A DNA stretch of 8,184 nt from Campylobacterales bacterium (GCA_027067015.1 JAMOMS010000215.1:1-8184); one strand, 5' to 3'; counted from the first letter of the stretch, positions 1 to 6,391 are shown. Notes: generated from the sequence alone by a model not told the origin. A program made the numbers and translations.

Positions 1-220
1 GGCTGTCGTCATGCACGCCGGTACGAGATTCATATGCGTTAATATGTTTGACCGCCGCCAGGGTAATGAGGATGGTGAGCAAAAAGAGGGTGGAGACGGG
101 AAAAAAGAGCAAAACGGCGTACCCGACCGCCAAAGCGGCCAGCGAGCCCCATGTACCGGGGGCTTTGGGCAGGAGGCCGCTTCCCAAAAAGGCAAGAAAA
201 AGCTTCTCTGAAAGGTTCAT
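1..220 (-). CDS. pgpA: Phosphatidylglycerophosphatase A, N-terminal part (cut by window edge)
   Basis: PgpA is an inner-membrane phosphatase that dephosphorylates phosphatidylglycerophosphate to phosphatidylglycerol, the last step of phosphatidylglycerol synthesis. Reading the minus strand from ATG at 220-218 gives 73 residues still open at the window edge; the family is roughly 150-170 residues, so more than half is missing. Visible hallmarks are GSGLLPKAPGTWGSLAAL (residues 13-30), the conserved N-terminal PgpA signature, and YESRTGVHDDS (63-73), the start of the conserved acidic HDDS motif. Between them lies a hydrophobic membrane segment (about 28-57). The start is supported by GGAG five bases upstream (226-229, minus strand). 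It is divergent from the TonB-dependent receptor; a palindrome overlaps its probable promoter. The family call is strong despite truncation. The catalytic C-terminal part cannot be checked here. Confidence 0.9.
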   Translation of the reverse strand, partial: MNLSEKLFLAFLGSGLLPKAPGTWGSLAALAVGYAVLLFFPVSTLFLLTILITLAAVKHINAYESRTGVHDDS

Positions 221-234
221 CAAGGCTCCATTCT

Positions 235-254
235 CTAAAATGGTACTATTTTAG
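235..254. promoter_or_regulatory. Near-perfect 20-bp palindrome, candidate operator
   Basis: The arms CTAAAAT and ATTTTAG are exact inverted repeats around a GGTACT centre. Compared with its own reverse complement, 18 of 20 bases agree. It lies in the short gap between the divergent pgpA and receptor genes, 14 bases before the pgpA start, and contains the best minus-strand -10 candidate (TAAAAT, 253-248). A dimeric regulator bound here would block pgpA transcription. It does not resemble a Fur box. AT-rich palindromes can arise by chance, so operator function is an inference. Confidence 0.35.
248..253 (-). promoter_or_regulatory. Candidate -10 element for pgpA
   Basis: On the minus strand TAAAAT matches the TATAAT consensus at five of six positions and would start a transcript about 20 bases before the pgpA ATG. 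The -35 region (TTAATT, spacer 16) is weak, which is common in Campylobacterota sigma-70 promoters. It falls inside the palindrome at 235-254. Confidence 0.3.
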
Positions 255-266
255 CGCATTTATCCC

Positions 267-294
267 TTGAATTAAGCCTGTTGTCAGATAGAAA
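267..294 (+). promoter_or_regulatory. Candidate sigma-70 promoter for the TonB-dependent receptor
   Basis: TTGAAT (267-272) and TAGAAA (289-294) are separated by 16 bases, predicting a start near 301. An alternative -35 is TTGTCA at 281-286, with a poor -10 near 305-310. Either choice puts the transcript start too close to the upstream ATG at 303 for a ribosome site to precede it, which favours the GTG at 333 as translation start. This is a by-eye consensus match only. Confidence 0.25.
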
Positions 295-321
295 CCGACA
301 AAATGTTAATAAAGGTGAATG

Positions 322-327
322 AAAGGA
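322..327 (+). promoter_or_regulatory. Ribosome binding site that favours the GTG start of the receptor
   Basis: AAAGGA sits five bases before GTG 333, ideal spacing. The upstream in-frame ATG at 303 has no purine-rich Shine-Dalgarno sequence before it. Confidence 0.5.
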
Positions 328-332
328 ACGGC

Positions 333-2225
333 GTGCGACGGATCTTGGCGGCGGTACTCTTTGCGATGTTAGGCAGGGCGGAAGAGACGGATATTTCCGA
401 TTTGCTTGAATCTTACCGTATCGCGTCGGATCTTTCAAAAATCACCGTCAAGGAAGCGGCCGGTGTTGTAGAAGTCTTTACCCGCGATATGCTTGAAAAG
501 ATGCAGGCGCATACGCTGGCGGATGTATTAAAAACATTGTCCGTTCTCAACTACAGCCGTACCTCAAGAAATATCCCTCTTTTTACCAAGTCCAGTGTCG
601 GTTTTTTCCCGGTTTCAACGGTAAGACTCTATATTGATGATCATGATTTGACCTCCTCAAGTTTTGGTAGCGCCCTTTTGTTATGGGGTGATATGCCCAT
701 TGAGCAGATCGATCATATTGAAGTCTATAAAGGGGCGTCATCCAATGAGTTTGGCAATGAGACGGGATCAATTATTATTCGGCTATACACCAAGGTACCG
801 GAAAGGGAAGAGGGGGGGAAGGTACGGTTGATGGCCGACAACCATGGCAGTTATGAAGGGCATTTCTATTATGCCGGTCAATTCGGCAATGGTTGGAAAG
901 GGCTGATTTACGCGGAGAACGATGATATCGCGCGTCGAAAATTTCATTATGCGAACACTTTGATTCAAAGTGATAAACGGGGTTATCTTCTACAAGGGAT
1001 GGTGGCCAAAGGGGGGTTTCGTATCGATTTTGGCCGTTATGAGAAGCGAGGGGATCCCTTTTTGGGTGCTTCTGTGCCCTATCGACCGTTAGAGGGTTCT
1101 CAATCGGGTTATCATACCTATGCGCATATAAGTTATAAATTGGCGTGCGGTATCAAACTCACGGGGGCTTACGATCGACTGGATTACCGACGTAACGAGC
1201 AAAAAGCATTACCGGATAGCTTGGTTTTGCCTTATCCGGTAACCAAGCGATTTCGTTCCAATATTGACGATACCATCTATACCCTTCAGGCCGAAAAGGG
1301 GCTTGATGTGGGGCGATGGCACCTTTTTGGCGGCCTTTTTTACAAATACAAGGGGTTTCATAACCAAACAATTGTACGTTATAACGCCTCTTTGTCGCCT
1401 CTTTATGATGATTATAGCGGCGGTTTAAATATCTATTCGCTCTATACCGAAGGACAGTACGCCTTGTCCGCCAATGATGTCGTGACACTCTCCATAAAGG
1501 GTGATCGCCTCGATTATACCCGGGACGTTACCGACTATACGGGATGGATTGTACGAGGCGGGTTTATTCACAAAAATGGGCCTTGGTTTGGCAAAATCTT
1601 TTTAACACGGGGCTATTTGAGCCTGCCGATGTACCAGCTTTTTGACGGGAAAAATCATCTTATAGGGGGCAATCCGGGGTTGGATCCTATTAAAGTGCGT
1701 TTGCTCGCCACCGCCGATCTCTCCTGGCAGAAAGGGGCGAATACGTGGACGTGCCAAGTGGCCTATTCGGACAATAGCGATAGGGTGATCTATCATCCCG
1801 CAAAAGGGTTTGTCAACCAACCGGGTAGCAGTCGCTATCGGCGTGTTACGCTTAGCTATACCCGTCGATGGCGTCCGGGGGATTTTACAAAAATTTCTTG
1901 GTATGGGGGCGCGCGCACTCCCGCGGTACATCTGAGTCCAGATTACGGCGTGATGGTTGAGTCTTTTAACCGATTCGGCGCATTTGAACTCTATAACGGT
2001 CTGCATTTGTATGGCCCTTACCGCTATTTTGAGCGATCGTTGGATGCGGGCTGGGACTATACCGTGGCCGTGAAATATCATCTGACACCGGATCTTTCGG
2101 TAGGGATACGCTGTGAGAATCTTTTAAACGACGGATATATCCAGGCTTACAAAGATATTGACGGGGTGGCGGCATTTCCGGTGTATGATCAGAAATTCTG
2201 GTTGAACGTGGAGTATCTTTTTTAA
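333..2225 (+). CDS. TonB-dependent outer-membrane receptor, substrate unknown
   Basis: A gated outer-membrane beta-barrel that imports a scarce ligand (siderophore, cobalamin, metal complex or similar) using TonB/ExbBD energy. From GTG 333 it has 630 residues: a signal peptide (VRR, then hydrophobic ILAAVLFAML, likely cleavage after GRA16), a plug domain (about 40-155) including the TLADVLKTL helix and IEQIDHIEVYKGASSNEFGNETGSI, then a barrel rich in alternating aromatic strands ending ...LNVEYLF with a C-terminal phenylalanine, as BAM-assembled barrels do. RCENLLNDGYIQ near the end is the usual receptor C-terminal motif. An upstream ATG (303) would add 10 residues but lacks a ribosome site. 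No clear TonB box is seen; ITVKEA (37-42) is the nearest candidate. No siderophore biosynthesis or ABC transporter gene is adjacent, so the ligand cannot be named. From memory, similar orphan receptors are common in Campylobacterota. Confidence 0.88.
   Translation: MRRILAAVLFAMLGRAEETDISDLLESYRIASDLSKITVKEAAGVVEVFTRDMLEKMQAHTLADVLKTLSVLNYSRTSRNIPLFTKSSVGFFPVSTVRLYIDDHDLTSSSFGSALLLWGDMPIEQIDHIEVYKGASSNEFGNETGSIIIRLYTKVPEREEGGKVRLMADNHGSYEGHFYYAGQFGNGWKGLIYAENDDIARRKFHYANTLIQSDKRGYLLQGMVAKGGFRIDFGRYEKRGDPFLGASVPYRPLEGSQSGYHTYAHISYKLACGIKLTGAYDRLDYRRNEQKALPDSLVLPYPVTKRFRSNIDDTIYTLQAEKGLDVGRWHLFGGLFYKYKGFHNQTIVRYNASLSPLYDDYSGGLNIYSLYTEGQYALSANDVVTLSIKGDRLDYTRDVTDYTGWIVRGGFIHKNGPWFGKIFLTRGYLSLPMYQLFDGKNHLIGGNPGLDPIKVRLLATADLSWQKGANTWTCQVAYSDNSDRVIYHPAKGFVNQPGSSRYRRVTLSYTRRWRPGDFTKISWYGGARTPAVHLSPDYGVMVESFNRFGAFELYNGLHLYGPYRYFERSLDAGWDYTVAVKYHLTPDLSVGIRCENLLNDGYIQAYKDIDGVAAFPVYDQKFWLNVEYLF
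2222..2225. other. Shared convergent stop codons (TTAA)
   Basis: The palindrome TTAA contains both stops: TAA at 2223-2225 for the plus-strand receptor and TAA at 2224-2222 for the minus-strand EAL protein. The genes end in each other with no intergenic base and no hairpin plus T-tract terminator, so transcripts likely run some distance antisense into the neighbour. Confidence 0.9.
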
Positions 2226-4567
2226 GCTAGTGTAATCGCTTCCGGCGGGAGGGGTTTGGAGAAGTAGTAACCTTGAAAACAGCGACACCCCATCTCTTTG
2301 AGCCGTTTGTAGTGCGCTTCGCTCTCGACCCCCTCGGCAATCACCTCCAGGTTGAGCGATTGACCCAATAACAAAATACTTTTGACAATGGCTTCATCTA
2401 CCGGCTCTTTGAGCATGGTACGCACAAATCCCATGTCGATTTTAAGCTGGTCGATGGGAAGAGATTTCAAATAGGCAAGAGAGGCGTATTCGGTTCCAAA
2501 ATCATCCAAAGCAATCCGTATGCCCGATTGCCGGATCCGTCTCATCTTCTCAATGGTTTGTTCGCGGTTGGCAATGAGCAGGGTTTCGGTCAGTTCAAGC
2601 TTGAGTCGATGAAGACTTATGCCGTGACGCTCAACAATGCGGTACAGCTCTGTTTCAAAATTCTCATCGTGAAATTGTCGCGCGCTGATGTTGACGGCAA
2701 CGCAAAACTCCTCTTCTCCCAACTCTTTTTCCCAGCGTGCCAACTGCGCGCAGGCGGCGTCAAGCACCCAATGGCCGATTTGAATAATCAGATCGCTTCT
2801 TTCGGCAAGCGGGATAAACTCTCCCGGCGTCAATAAGCCTTTTTCGGGATGTTGCCAGCGAATAAGGGCCTCGGCGCCGCATAGGCGTCGGTCGGCATTG
2901 AGTTGGGGTTGGAAATAGAGCCTAAACTCCCCTTTGCGAAGGGCTACCAGTAAACGGGTATAAAGCACGGCGTACTCATTGGCGCGCTCTTGGGCCTTGC
3001 GGTCAAAAAAGGCGATCTTTTTGCCTTCATACTTGGCCGTTTCGACGGCAAAGTCGGCGTAGCGGAACAGGTTTTCGACATTCTCCTCATCACGATCAAT
3101 CAAAACGACGCCGATGTTAAAGCCCAGGGCGATCTTTTGGTTGTCAATCTCATACTCCTCTTCCAAAATATCCAAGAGTTTTTGAAGAGCCGTTTCAGCC
3201 TTGATAATCAGGTCATCTTCTTGGGCAAAAAGATGGGGAATGAGCATAAACTCATCCGCAAAGAGTCGGGCGATGGCTAAACTGTTTGGACAGGCTTTCT
3301 TGAGCCTTTCAGCCACAAGGATGAGCACTTTGTCGGCTGTTTTGCGTCCGTAAGCCTCATTGATCAGGCGGAAATTTTTAATGTTTATGCGTGCCAATAC
3401 CCCCGAGTATCTGGTATGGTTTTGACGCATGCGCCACTGGATTGCTTCACTAATGCCTTGGCGGTTGAGCAGACCGGTTAACGGGTCGTGCCGTTCCATG
3501 AAAGCCAGCCGTTTCTCCATGGCTTTTTGTTTGCTCAAATCAATAAAGGAGATCACAAAATATCGGGTGTGCCCTTGCGGGTCGTTTACGGTTTGGATGG
3601 AAACCTTTTCCGGGTGGATGGACCCCTCTTTGTGTCGAAAGGAGAGTTCACCCTTCCAGTAACCCGTTTGGCGGACTTTTCGCAAAATTTTTAGAAAGAA
3701 TCCGCAGTCGTGAATGTAAGGATTTAAAATATCGGTAAGATGCGCTTGCGCCTCTTGCTGGGTGTAGCCGGTGGTTTCGACAAAGGCGTCGTTGACTTTA
3801 AGTAGATGCAAGTGCCGATCAAGTATGGCGGTGGCGTTTTGGGTCTCAAAGGCGATTTTAAGCGTTTCTTGGTTTTTTTGTATACGAGTCAGCATGGCGT
3901 TGACGGCGCTGTAGAGTTTGCCGATCTCATCCTGACGCTTACAGGAAAGGTGCGCGCCCGCGGGAGGGGAGTCGCCGATTTTAAAAAGATAGGCCACCAG
4001 CTTTAAAATGGGGCGGCTAAAGTGCTCGGCCAGCTTTTGGGCAAAGAAGAGAACAAGAAGCGCGATAATCGCCAAGGCCGATACTAAGAAAGGAAAGTTC
4101 TCTTTTAATATCTCGGCAAAGGTTTTGATGCGCAGTTTGATCCAAAGATAGCCGGTGAGGCGGTCGGGGTAGGTAATATCTTGAAAAAGTGTCAGGTTGG
4201 GCCCCTCGCGAACGACGTGAGGGGTATGATGTGAAGAGAATGGGGGTGGTGGAAAACTTTGGCCGTCGGCGCTGTATTCGTAGATTGCTTCCCCGTTTGG
4301 CGTATAAATAACCAGTGCCAAAAGGTGGGGGAAAGAGGCGAGCTCTCTATTAATATCCGCCGCCGTGGTGATCTCTTTGAGCAAAATGATGCGTGTGGCT
4401 TTTTGGGCGACCATTTTGGCAATGGCGTGCGCGGTGTGGATGCCGTTTAGGTAGGATTGACGAAGATGCCAAAAGCTCAGTGTCGCATAGGTAAAGAGGG
4501 CCGAGAAAAGGGCCAACAAAAGGGCGTGCAAAAAGAGTTGGCGGCGAATCGATCGGGAGAAGTTCAC
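2222..4567 (-). CDS. Membrane-anchored CHASE8-like/HAMP/PAS/GGDEF/EAL protein, probable c-di-GMP phosphodiesterase
   Basis: A 781-residue inner-membrane sensor. Order: TM1 (about 11-32), periplasmic sensor (33-155) resembling CHASE8 (ELASFPHLLALVIYTPNGE), TM2 (157-176), HAMP (176-232, with SRPILKL and DEIGKL), PAS (235-345), GGDEF (350-523), EAL (535-778). The GGDEF signature is FADEF (436-440) and the first metal-binding aspartate is Asn395, so cyclase activity is probably lost. EAL catalytic residues are present: E566 of EAL, N626, E658, D688/D689, K709, E745 and Q765; the loop reads DDFGTE instead of DDFGTG. Expected activity is hydrolysis of c-di-GMP to pGpG, lowering the signal that promotes attachment. 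The start is GTG 4567, six bases after GGGAG; it overlaps the rhodanese stop by four bases (GTGA), implying translational coupling. Its TAA overlaps the convergent receptor's TAA. Family call is strong; activity state is inferred. Confidence 0.92.
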   Translation of the reverse strand: MNFSRSIRRQLFLHALLLALFSALFTYATLSFWHLRQSYLNGIHTAHAIAKMVAQKATRIILLKEITTAADINRELASFPHLLALVIYTPNGEAIYEYSADGQSFPPPPFSSHHTPHVVREGPNLTLFQDITYPDRLTGYLWIKLRIKTFAEILKENFPFLVSALAIIALLVLFFAQKLAEHFSRPILKLVAYLFKIGDSPPAGAHLSCKRQDEIGKLYSAVNAMLTRIQKNQETLKIAFETQNATAILDRHLHLLKVNDAFVETTGYTQQEAQAHLTDILNPYIHDCGFFLKILRKVRQTGYWKGELSFRHKEGSIHPEKVSIQTVNDPQGHTRYFVISFIDLSKQKAMEKRLAFMERHDPLTGLLNRQGISEAIQWRMRQNHTRYSGVLARINIKNFRLINEAYGRKTADKVLILVAERLKKACPNSLAIARLFADEFMLIPHLFAQEDDLIIKAETALQKLLDILEEEYEIDNQKIALGFNIGVVLIDRDEENVENLFRYADFAVETAKYEGKKIAFFDRKAQERANEYAVLYTRLLVALRKGEFRLYFQPQLNADRRLCGAEALIRWQHPEKGLLTPGEFIPLAERSDLIIQIGHWVLDAACAQLARWEKELGEEEFCVAVNISARQFHDENFETELYRIVERHGISLHRLKLELTETLLIANREQTIEKMRRIRQSGIRIALDDFGTEYASLAYLKSLPIDQLKIDMGFVRTMLKEPVDEAIVKSILLLGQSLNLEVIAEGVESEAHYKRLKEMGCRCFQGYYFSKPLPPEAITLA

Positions 4568-5436
4568 GGATTGCTCCCTTTTTTAATGGGCAAGGAGGGG
4601 TCGTTTCCCCACTCCAGCCAGGAGCCTTCGTAGACCGAAACACGGTAGCCCAGCCGTTTAAGCACCAAAAAGTTCAAAGCCGCGTCGGCGCCGTCCTCGC
4701 AGTAAAGGATGATGGGACGGTTTTTGGGAAGGTCGTGATAGATCTGCTCAAGCTCTTTGAGGCTTTTAAGTGAAGCGTGGCGAACTTTTTGGATGTAGTT
4801 TAACGAGCCCGGGTAGTTGAGGGCGCCGGGAATGTGACCGGCCCGTTTGGCGTGCGATTTCTCTCCCCGGTAATATTCGGGCGGTCGGCCGTCGATAATT
4901 GTTTTTTTCCCGAGGGCCAGATAGGTGCTGAGTTTGGTTTCGATAATGGTGTTATCGATACGCGGGATAAAGTGCCCTTTGGGCGGGTAAAAGGGGCGGG
5001 TCGAGACGGGAATATGGCCGTCTGGCCAGTTGCCGTATCCTACACTCAGCAGTCCTACGCGCTCAAGCCCGATCAGTTTGCCCACCCATACGCCCCTGGC
5101 GGCCCAAATGAGTTGATCTCCGCCGTACATGACAACCTTGCTGTGGTTACTGATGCCCGCGTTTTCAAACGCCTGTTTGAGCGTGTCAATTTTGGGAAGC
5201 ATGAGGTTTTTGTCGAAAAAAACCTGAAAAACAGGAAGGTTGACGGCATGGCGAATATGGCCGCGCCGATAGCTTTTGGCGTTGCGTACATCCACGATGA
5301 CAAGGTCGGGATCGTCCAGGTTCCGATAGAGCCAATCCAAGGAAACAAGCAAAGGAAAACGGTTGTCGGCATGGAGGTTGAGAAAGAAGATAGATGCCAA
5401 AAGGAGTTTAAGCAATAAAACGCGCCGACCGCTCAT
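4564..5436 (-). CDS. Exported tandem-domain rhodanese (sulfurtransferase)
   Basis: A 290-residue, two-domain rhodanese. Rhodaneses move sulfane sulfur, for example from thiosulfate, through a persulfide on a loop cysteine. A signal peptide is clear (RR, hydrophobic VLLLKLLLASIFFLNL, likely cleavage at LHA23/DN), so it acts in the periplasm. Domain 1 (about 30-140) has DVRNAKSYRRGHIRHAVNLPV and lacks the loop cysteine, as usual for the N-terminal domain. Domain 2 (about 165-280) has DGRPPEYYRGE, RAGHIPGALNYPG and the active loop C246-EDGAD, followed by the family-typical YEGSWLEWGND. The loop is unusually acidic compared with CRKGVT or CGSGVT loops, so the substrate may differ. ATG 5436 follows AAAGG repeats and an extended -10 (5467-5475). 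It is first gene of an operon, coupled by GTGA overlap to the c-di-GMP phosphodiesterase, suggesting a link between sulfur chemistry and signalling. Confidence 0.9.
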   Translation of the reverse strand: MSGRRVLLLKLLLASIFFLNLHADNRFPLLVSLDWLYRNLDDPDLVIVDVRNAKSYRRGHIRHAVNLPVFQVFFDKNLMLPKIDTLKQAFENAGISNHSKVVMYGGDQLIWAARGVWVGKLIGLERVGLLSVGYGNWPDGHIPVSTRPFYPPKGHFIPRIDNTIIETKLSTYLALGKKTIIDGRPPEYYRGEKSHAKRAGHIPGALNYPGSLNYIQKVRHASLKSLKELEQIYHDLPKNRPIILYCEDGADAALNFLVLKRLGYRVSVYEGSWLEWGNDPSLPIKKGSNP

Positions 5437-5466
5437 CCTTTCTACCTTTGGGGTTGACGTTATTTA

Positions 5467-5475
5467 AGTATAACA
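5467..5475 (-). promoter_or_regulatory. Extended -10 promoter of the rhodanese/EAL operon
   Basis: On the minus strand TGTTATACT is an extended -10 (TGn plus TATACT, five of six to TATAAT) preceded by a run of T residues (minus-strand T-tract at 5484-5477). That fits Campylobacterota promoters, which use T-tracts and often lack a -35. The predicted transcript starts near 5460, giving a leader of roughly 25 bases before ATG 5436. Confidence 0.5.
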
Positions 5476-5570
5476 TAAAAAAATGGCATAAAAAGGGCAA
5501 CTGGATGGCTGTTTTCGAAAAAATATTTTCAATAGAAATTAAAACAAATAGCAGTAGACTTTTTTAAACA

Positions 5571-5586
5571 AAAATTGAAAAATTTT
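5571..5586 (+). repeat. Small A/T inverted repeat with GAAA loop beside the Shine-Dalgarno sequence
   Basis: AAAATT (5571-5576) and AATTTT (5581-5586) pair perfectly around GAAA, a GNRA-type tetraloop, and end exactly where GGAGG begins. An RNA hairpin of six A-U pairs would be weak. A role in translation control is possible but unproven. Confidence 0.3.
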
Positions 5587-5591
5587 GGAGG
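5587..5591 (+). promoter_or_regulatory. Strong ribosome binding site that sets the GTG start of the di-iron protein
   Basis: GGAGG lies five bases before GTG 5597. The upstream in-frame TTG at 5585 overlaps this motif and has no ribosome site of its own, so translation almost certainly begins at 5597. Confidence 0.8.
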
Positions 5592-5596
5592 ACGGT

Positions 5597-6382
5597 GTGC
5601 AAAAACGTGGTCGGAACTTTTGTCATGCGGGACTTCAAATCGATCAGCGGGGGCCCATCTGTCTTTATGAGGGGCAGGCGCATCGTATCTACTGGTTGGG
5701 GGCGGATAACGCCAGTGCGTTTCGCTTTAATGTCTATTTGATTCTGGATCATGACGAAGGGATCATTATTGATCCCGGAAGTCGGGATTTTTTTCAAGAG
5801 ATTTTTCAAAAAGTCTCCCAGGTGTGCGACCCTTCGCAGATCAAGGCTTTAAGTCTCTGCCATCAAGATCCCGACGTGGCCGGCTCTATTAAAGACTGGT
5901 TGGCTTTTAATCCGGAAATCGCGATTATCACCTCAGAACGCACCAATGTCTTATTGCCCCATTACGGTGTGGGTAACTACCGTTTTTACAATATTGTAGA
6001 TAAGCCCGTTTGGCGTTTTGAAAGCGGTCGTAAACTCCGTTTTATTGAAGCGCCCTTTTTGCACTTCTCCGGCGCCTACGCGACCTATGACGAGACCAGC
6101 GGTTTTCTCTTTTCGGGAGACATTTGGGCCGCGCTGGATACGGATAGGATGCTGGTGGTGGAAGATTTTGACTACCATATTACCCTGATGGACCTGTTTC
6201 ACATTGACTATATGGCGTGCAACAGGGCGGCGGTGGGTTTTGCCAAACGGCTGGATGATTATGAGATTGAGGCCATTTTGCCTCAGCACGGCTCTATTAT
6301 TCCCTCGCCTTTTGTCAGTCGGGCGGTCGATTATTTGATGGATCTGCAGTGCGGTTTGGATCTTGTCTATCCCGATTTATAA
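5597..6382 (+). CDS. Stand-alone metallo-beta-lactamase-fold di-iron protein (ODP / flavodiiron-like), probable O2/redox sensor
   Basis: A 261-residue cytoplasmic protein without signal peptide or membrane segment. Its pattern is that of the di-iron domain of flavodiiron proteins: H89-x-D91-x-D93 (CHQDPDVAGS), H156 (FLHFSG), D175 (LFSGDIWA) and H231 (LPQHGS), in the same order and context as the iron ligands of those enzymes. Two changes are visible: the second ligand is Asp instead of Glu, and the His that usually follows HxExD is Val94. The flavodoxin domain that supplies electrons in O2/NO reductases is absent. Such domains are known as oxygen-binding di-iron proteins (ODP) and in Treponema denticola serve as a chemotaxis oxygen/iron sensor. 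First gene of an operon, nine bases before a PAS histidine kinase, which suggests it is that kinase's sensory partner. A hydrolase of the same fold is the alternative, but the ligand set favours di-iron. Confidence 0.82.
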   Translation: MQKRGRNFCHAGLQIDQRGPICLYEGQAHRIYWLGADNASAFRFNVYLILDHDEGIIIDPGSRDFFQEIFQKVSQVCDPSQIKALSLCHQDPDVAGSIKDWLAFNPEIAIITSERTNVLLPHYGVGNYRFYNIVDKPVWRFESGRKLRFIEAPFLHFSGAYATYDETSGFLFSGDIWAALDTDRMLVVEDFDYHITLMDLFHIDYMACNRAAVGFAKRLDDYEIEAILPQHGSIIPSPFVSRAVDYLMDLQCGLDLVYPDL

Positions 6383-6391
6383 AGAGGCGTC

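Larger units (their letters stand above)
5437..5596. promoter_or_regulatory. AT-rich divergent control region between two signalling operons
   Basis: These 160 bases separate the divergent rhodanese and di-iron-protein operons and are much richer in A/T than the flanking genes. They hold the minus-strand extended -10 at 5467-5475, weak plus-strand promoter candidates (TTTAAG 5463-5468 with CATAAA 5487-5492; TAGACT 5555-5560), a TTTTCGAAAA palindrome at 5512-5521, the inverted repeat GAAAA/TTTTC at 5517-5530, and a small hairpin abutting the Shine-Dalgarno sequence at 5571-5586. No gene or RNA gene is evident. Confidence 0.55.

Noticed and set aside
11..254. Small plus-strand open frames at the window start
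   Set aside because: They lie opposite the pgpA N-terminus, which carries family signatures, and their lysine/glycine-rich products look like no protein.
303..332. ATG 303 as the receptor start
   Set aside because: No Shine-Dalgarno sequence precedes it and the candidate promoter leaves almost no leader; GTG 333 has AAAGGA at five bases. Not excluded, since a longer signal peptide from 303 would also work.
1602..2081. 159-codon minus-strand open frame inside the receptor gene
   Set aside because: Shadow of the barrel-coding frame, with no recognisable motif in the translation.
2226..2300. Rho-independent terminator at the convergent gene ends
   Set aside because: The T-run at 2218-2223 is not preceded by a G/C-rich hairpin on the plus strand, and no T-run follows the stop on the minus strand.
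4834..5418. 194-codon plus-strand open frame antisense to the rhodanese
   Set aside because: The opposite strand encodes a clear tandem rhodanese with signal peptide and motifs. The antisense product has no recognisable domain.
5484..5499. Possible sigma-54 promoter (TGGCATA-N4-GGGCA) on the plus strand
   Set aside because: The GG and GC dinucleotides have the right spacing, but the -12 element lacks the TT of TTGC and no enhancer-binding activator is seen; one chance match in an AT-rich gap is weak evidence.
5585..5596. TTG 5585 as the start of the di-iron protein
   Set aside because: It overlaps the GGAGG motif that serves GTG 5597.
5597..6382. Reading the di-iron protein as a beta-lactamase, glyoxalase II or full flavodiiron NO/O2 reductase
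   Set aside because: It lacks the HxHxDH zinc motif of lactamases and glyoxalases, and lacks the flavodoxin domain of flavodiiron enzymes.
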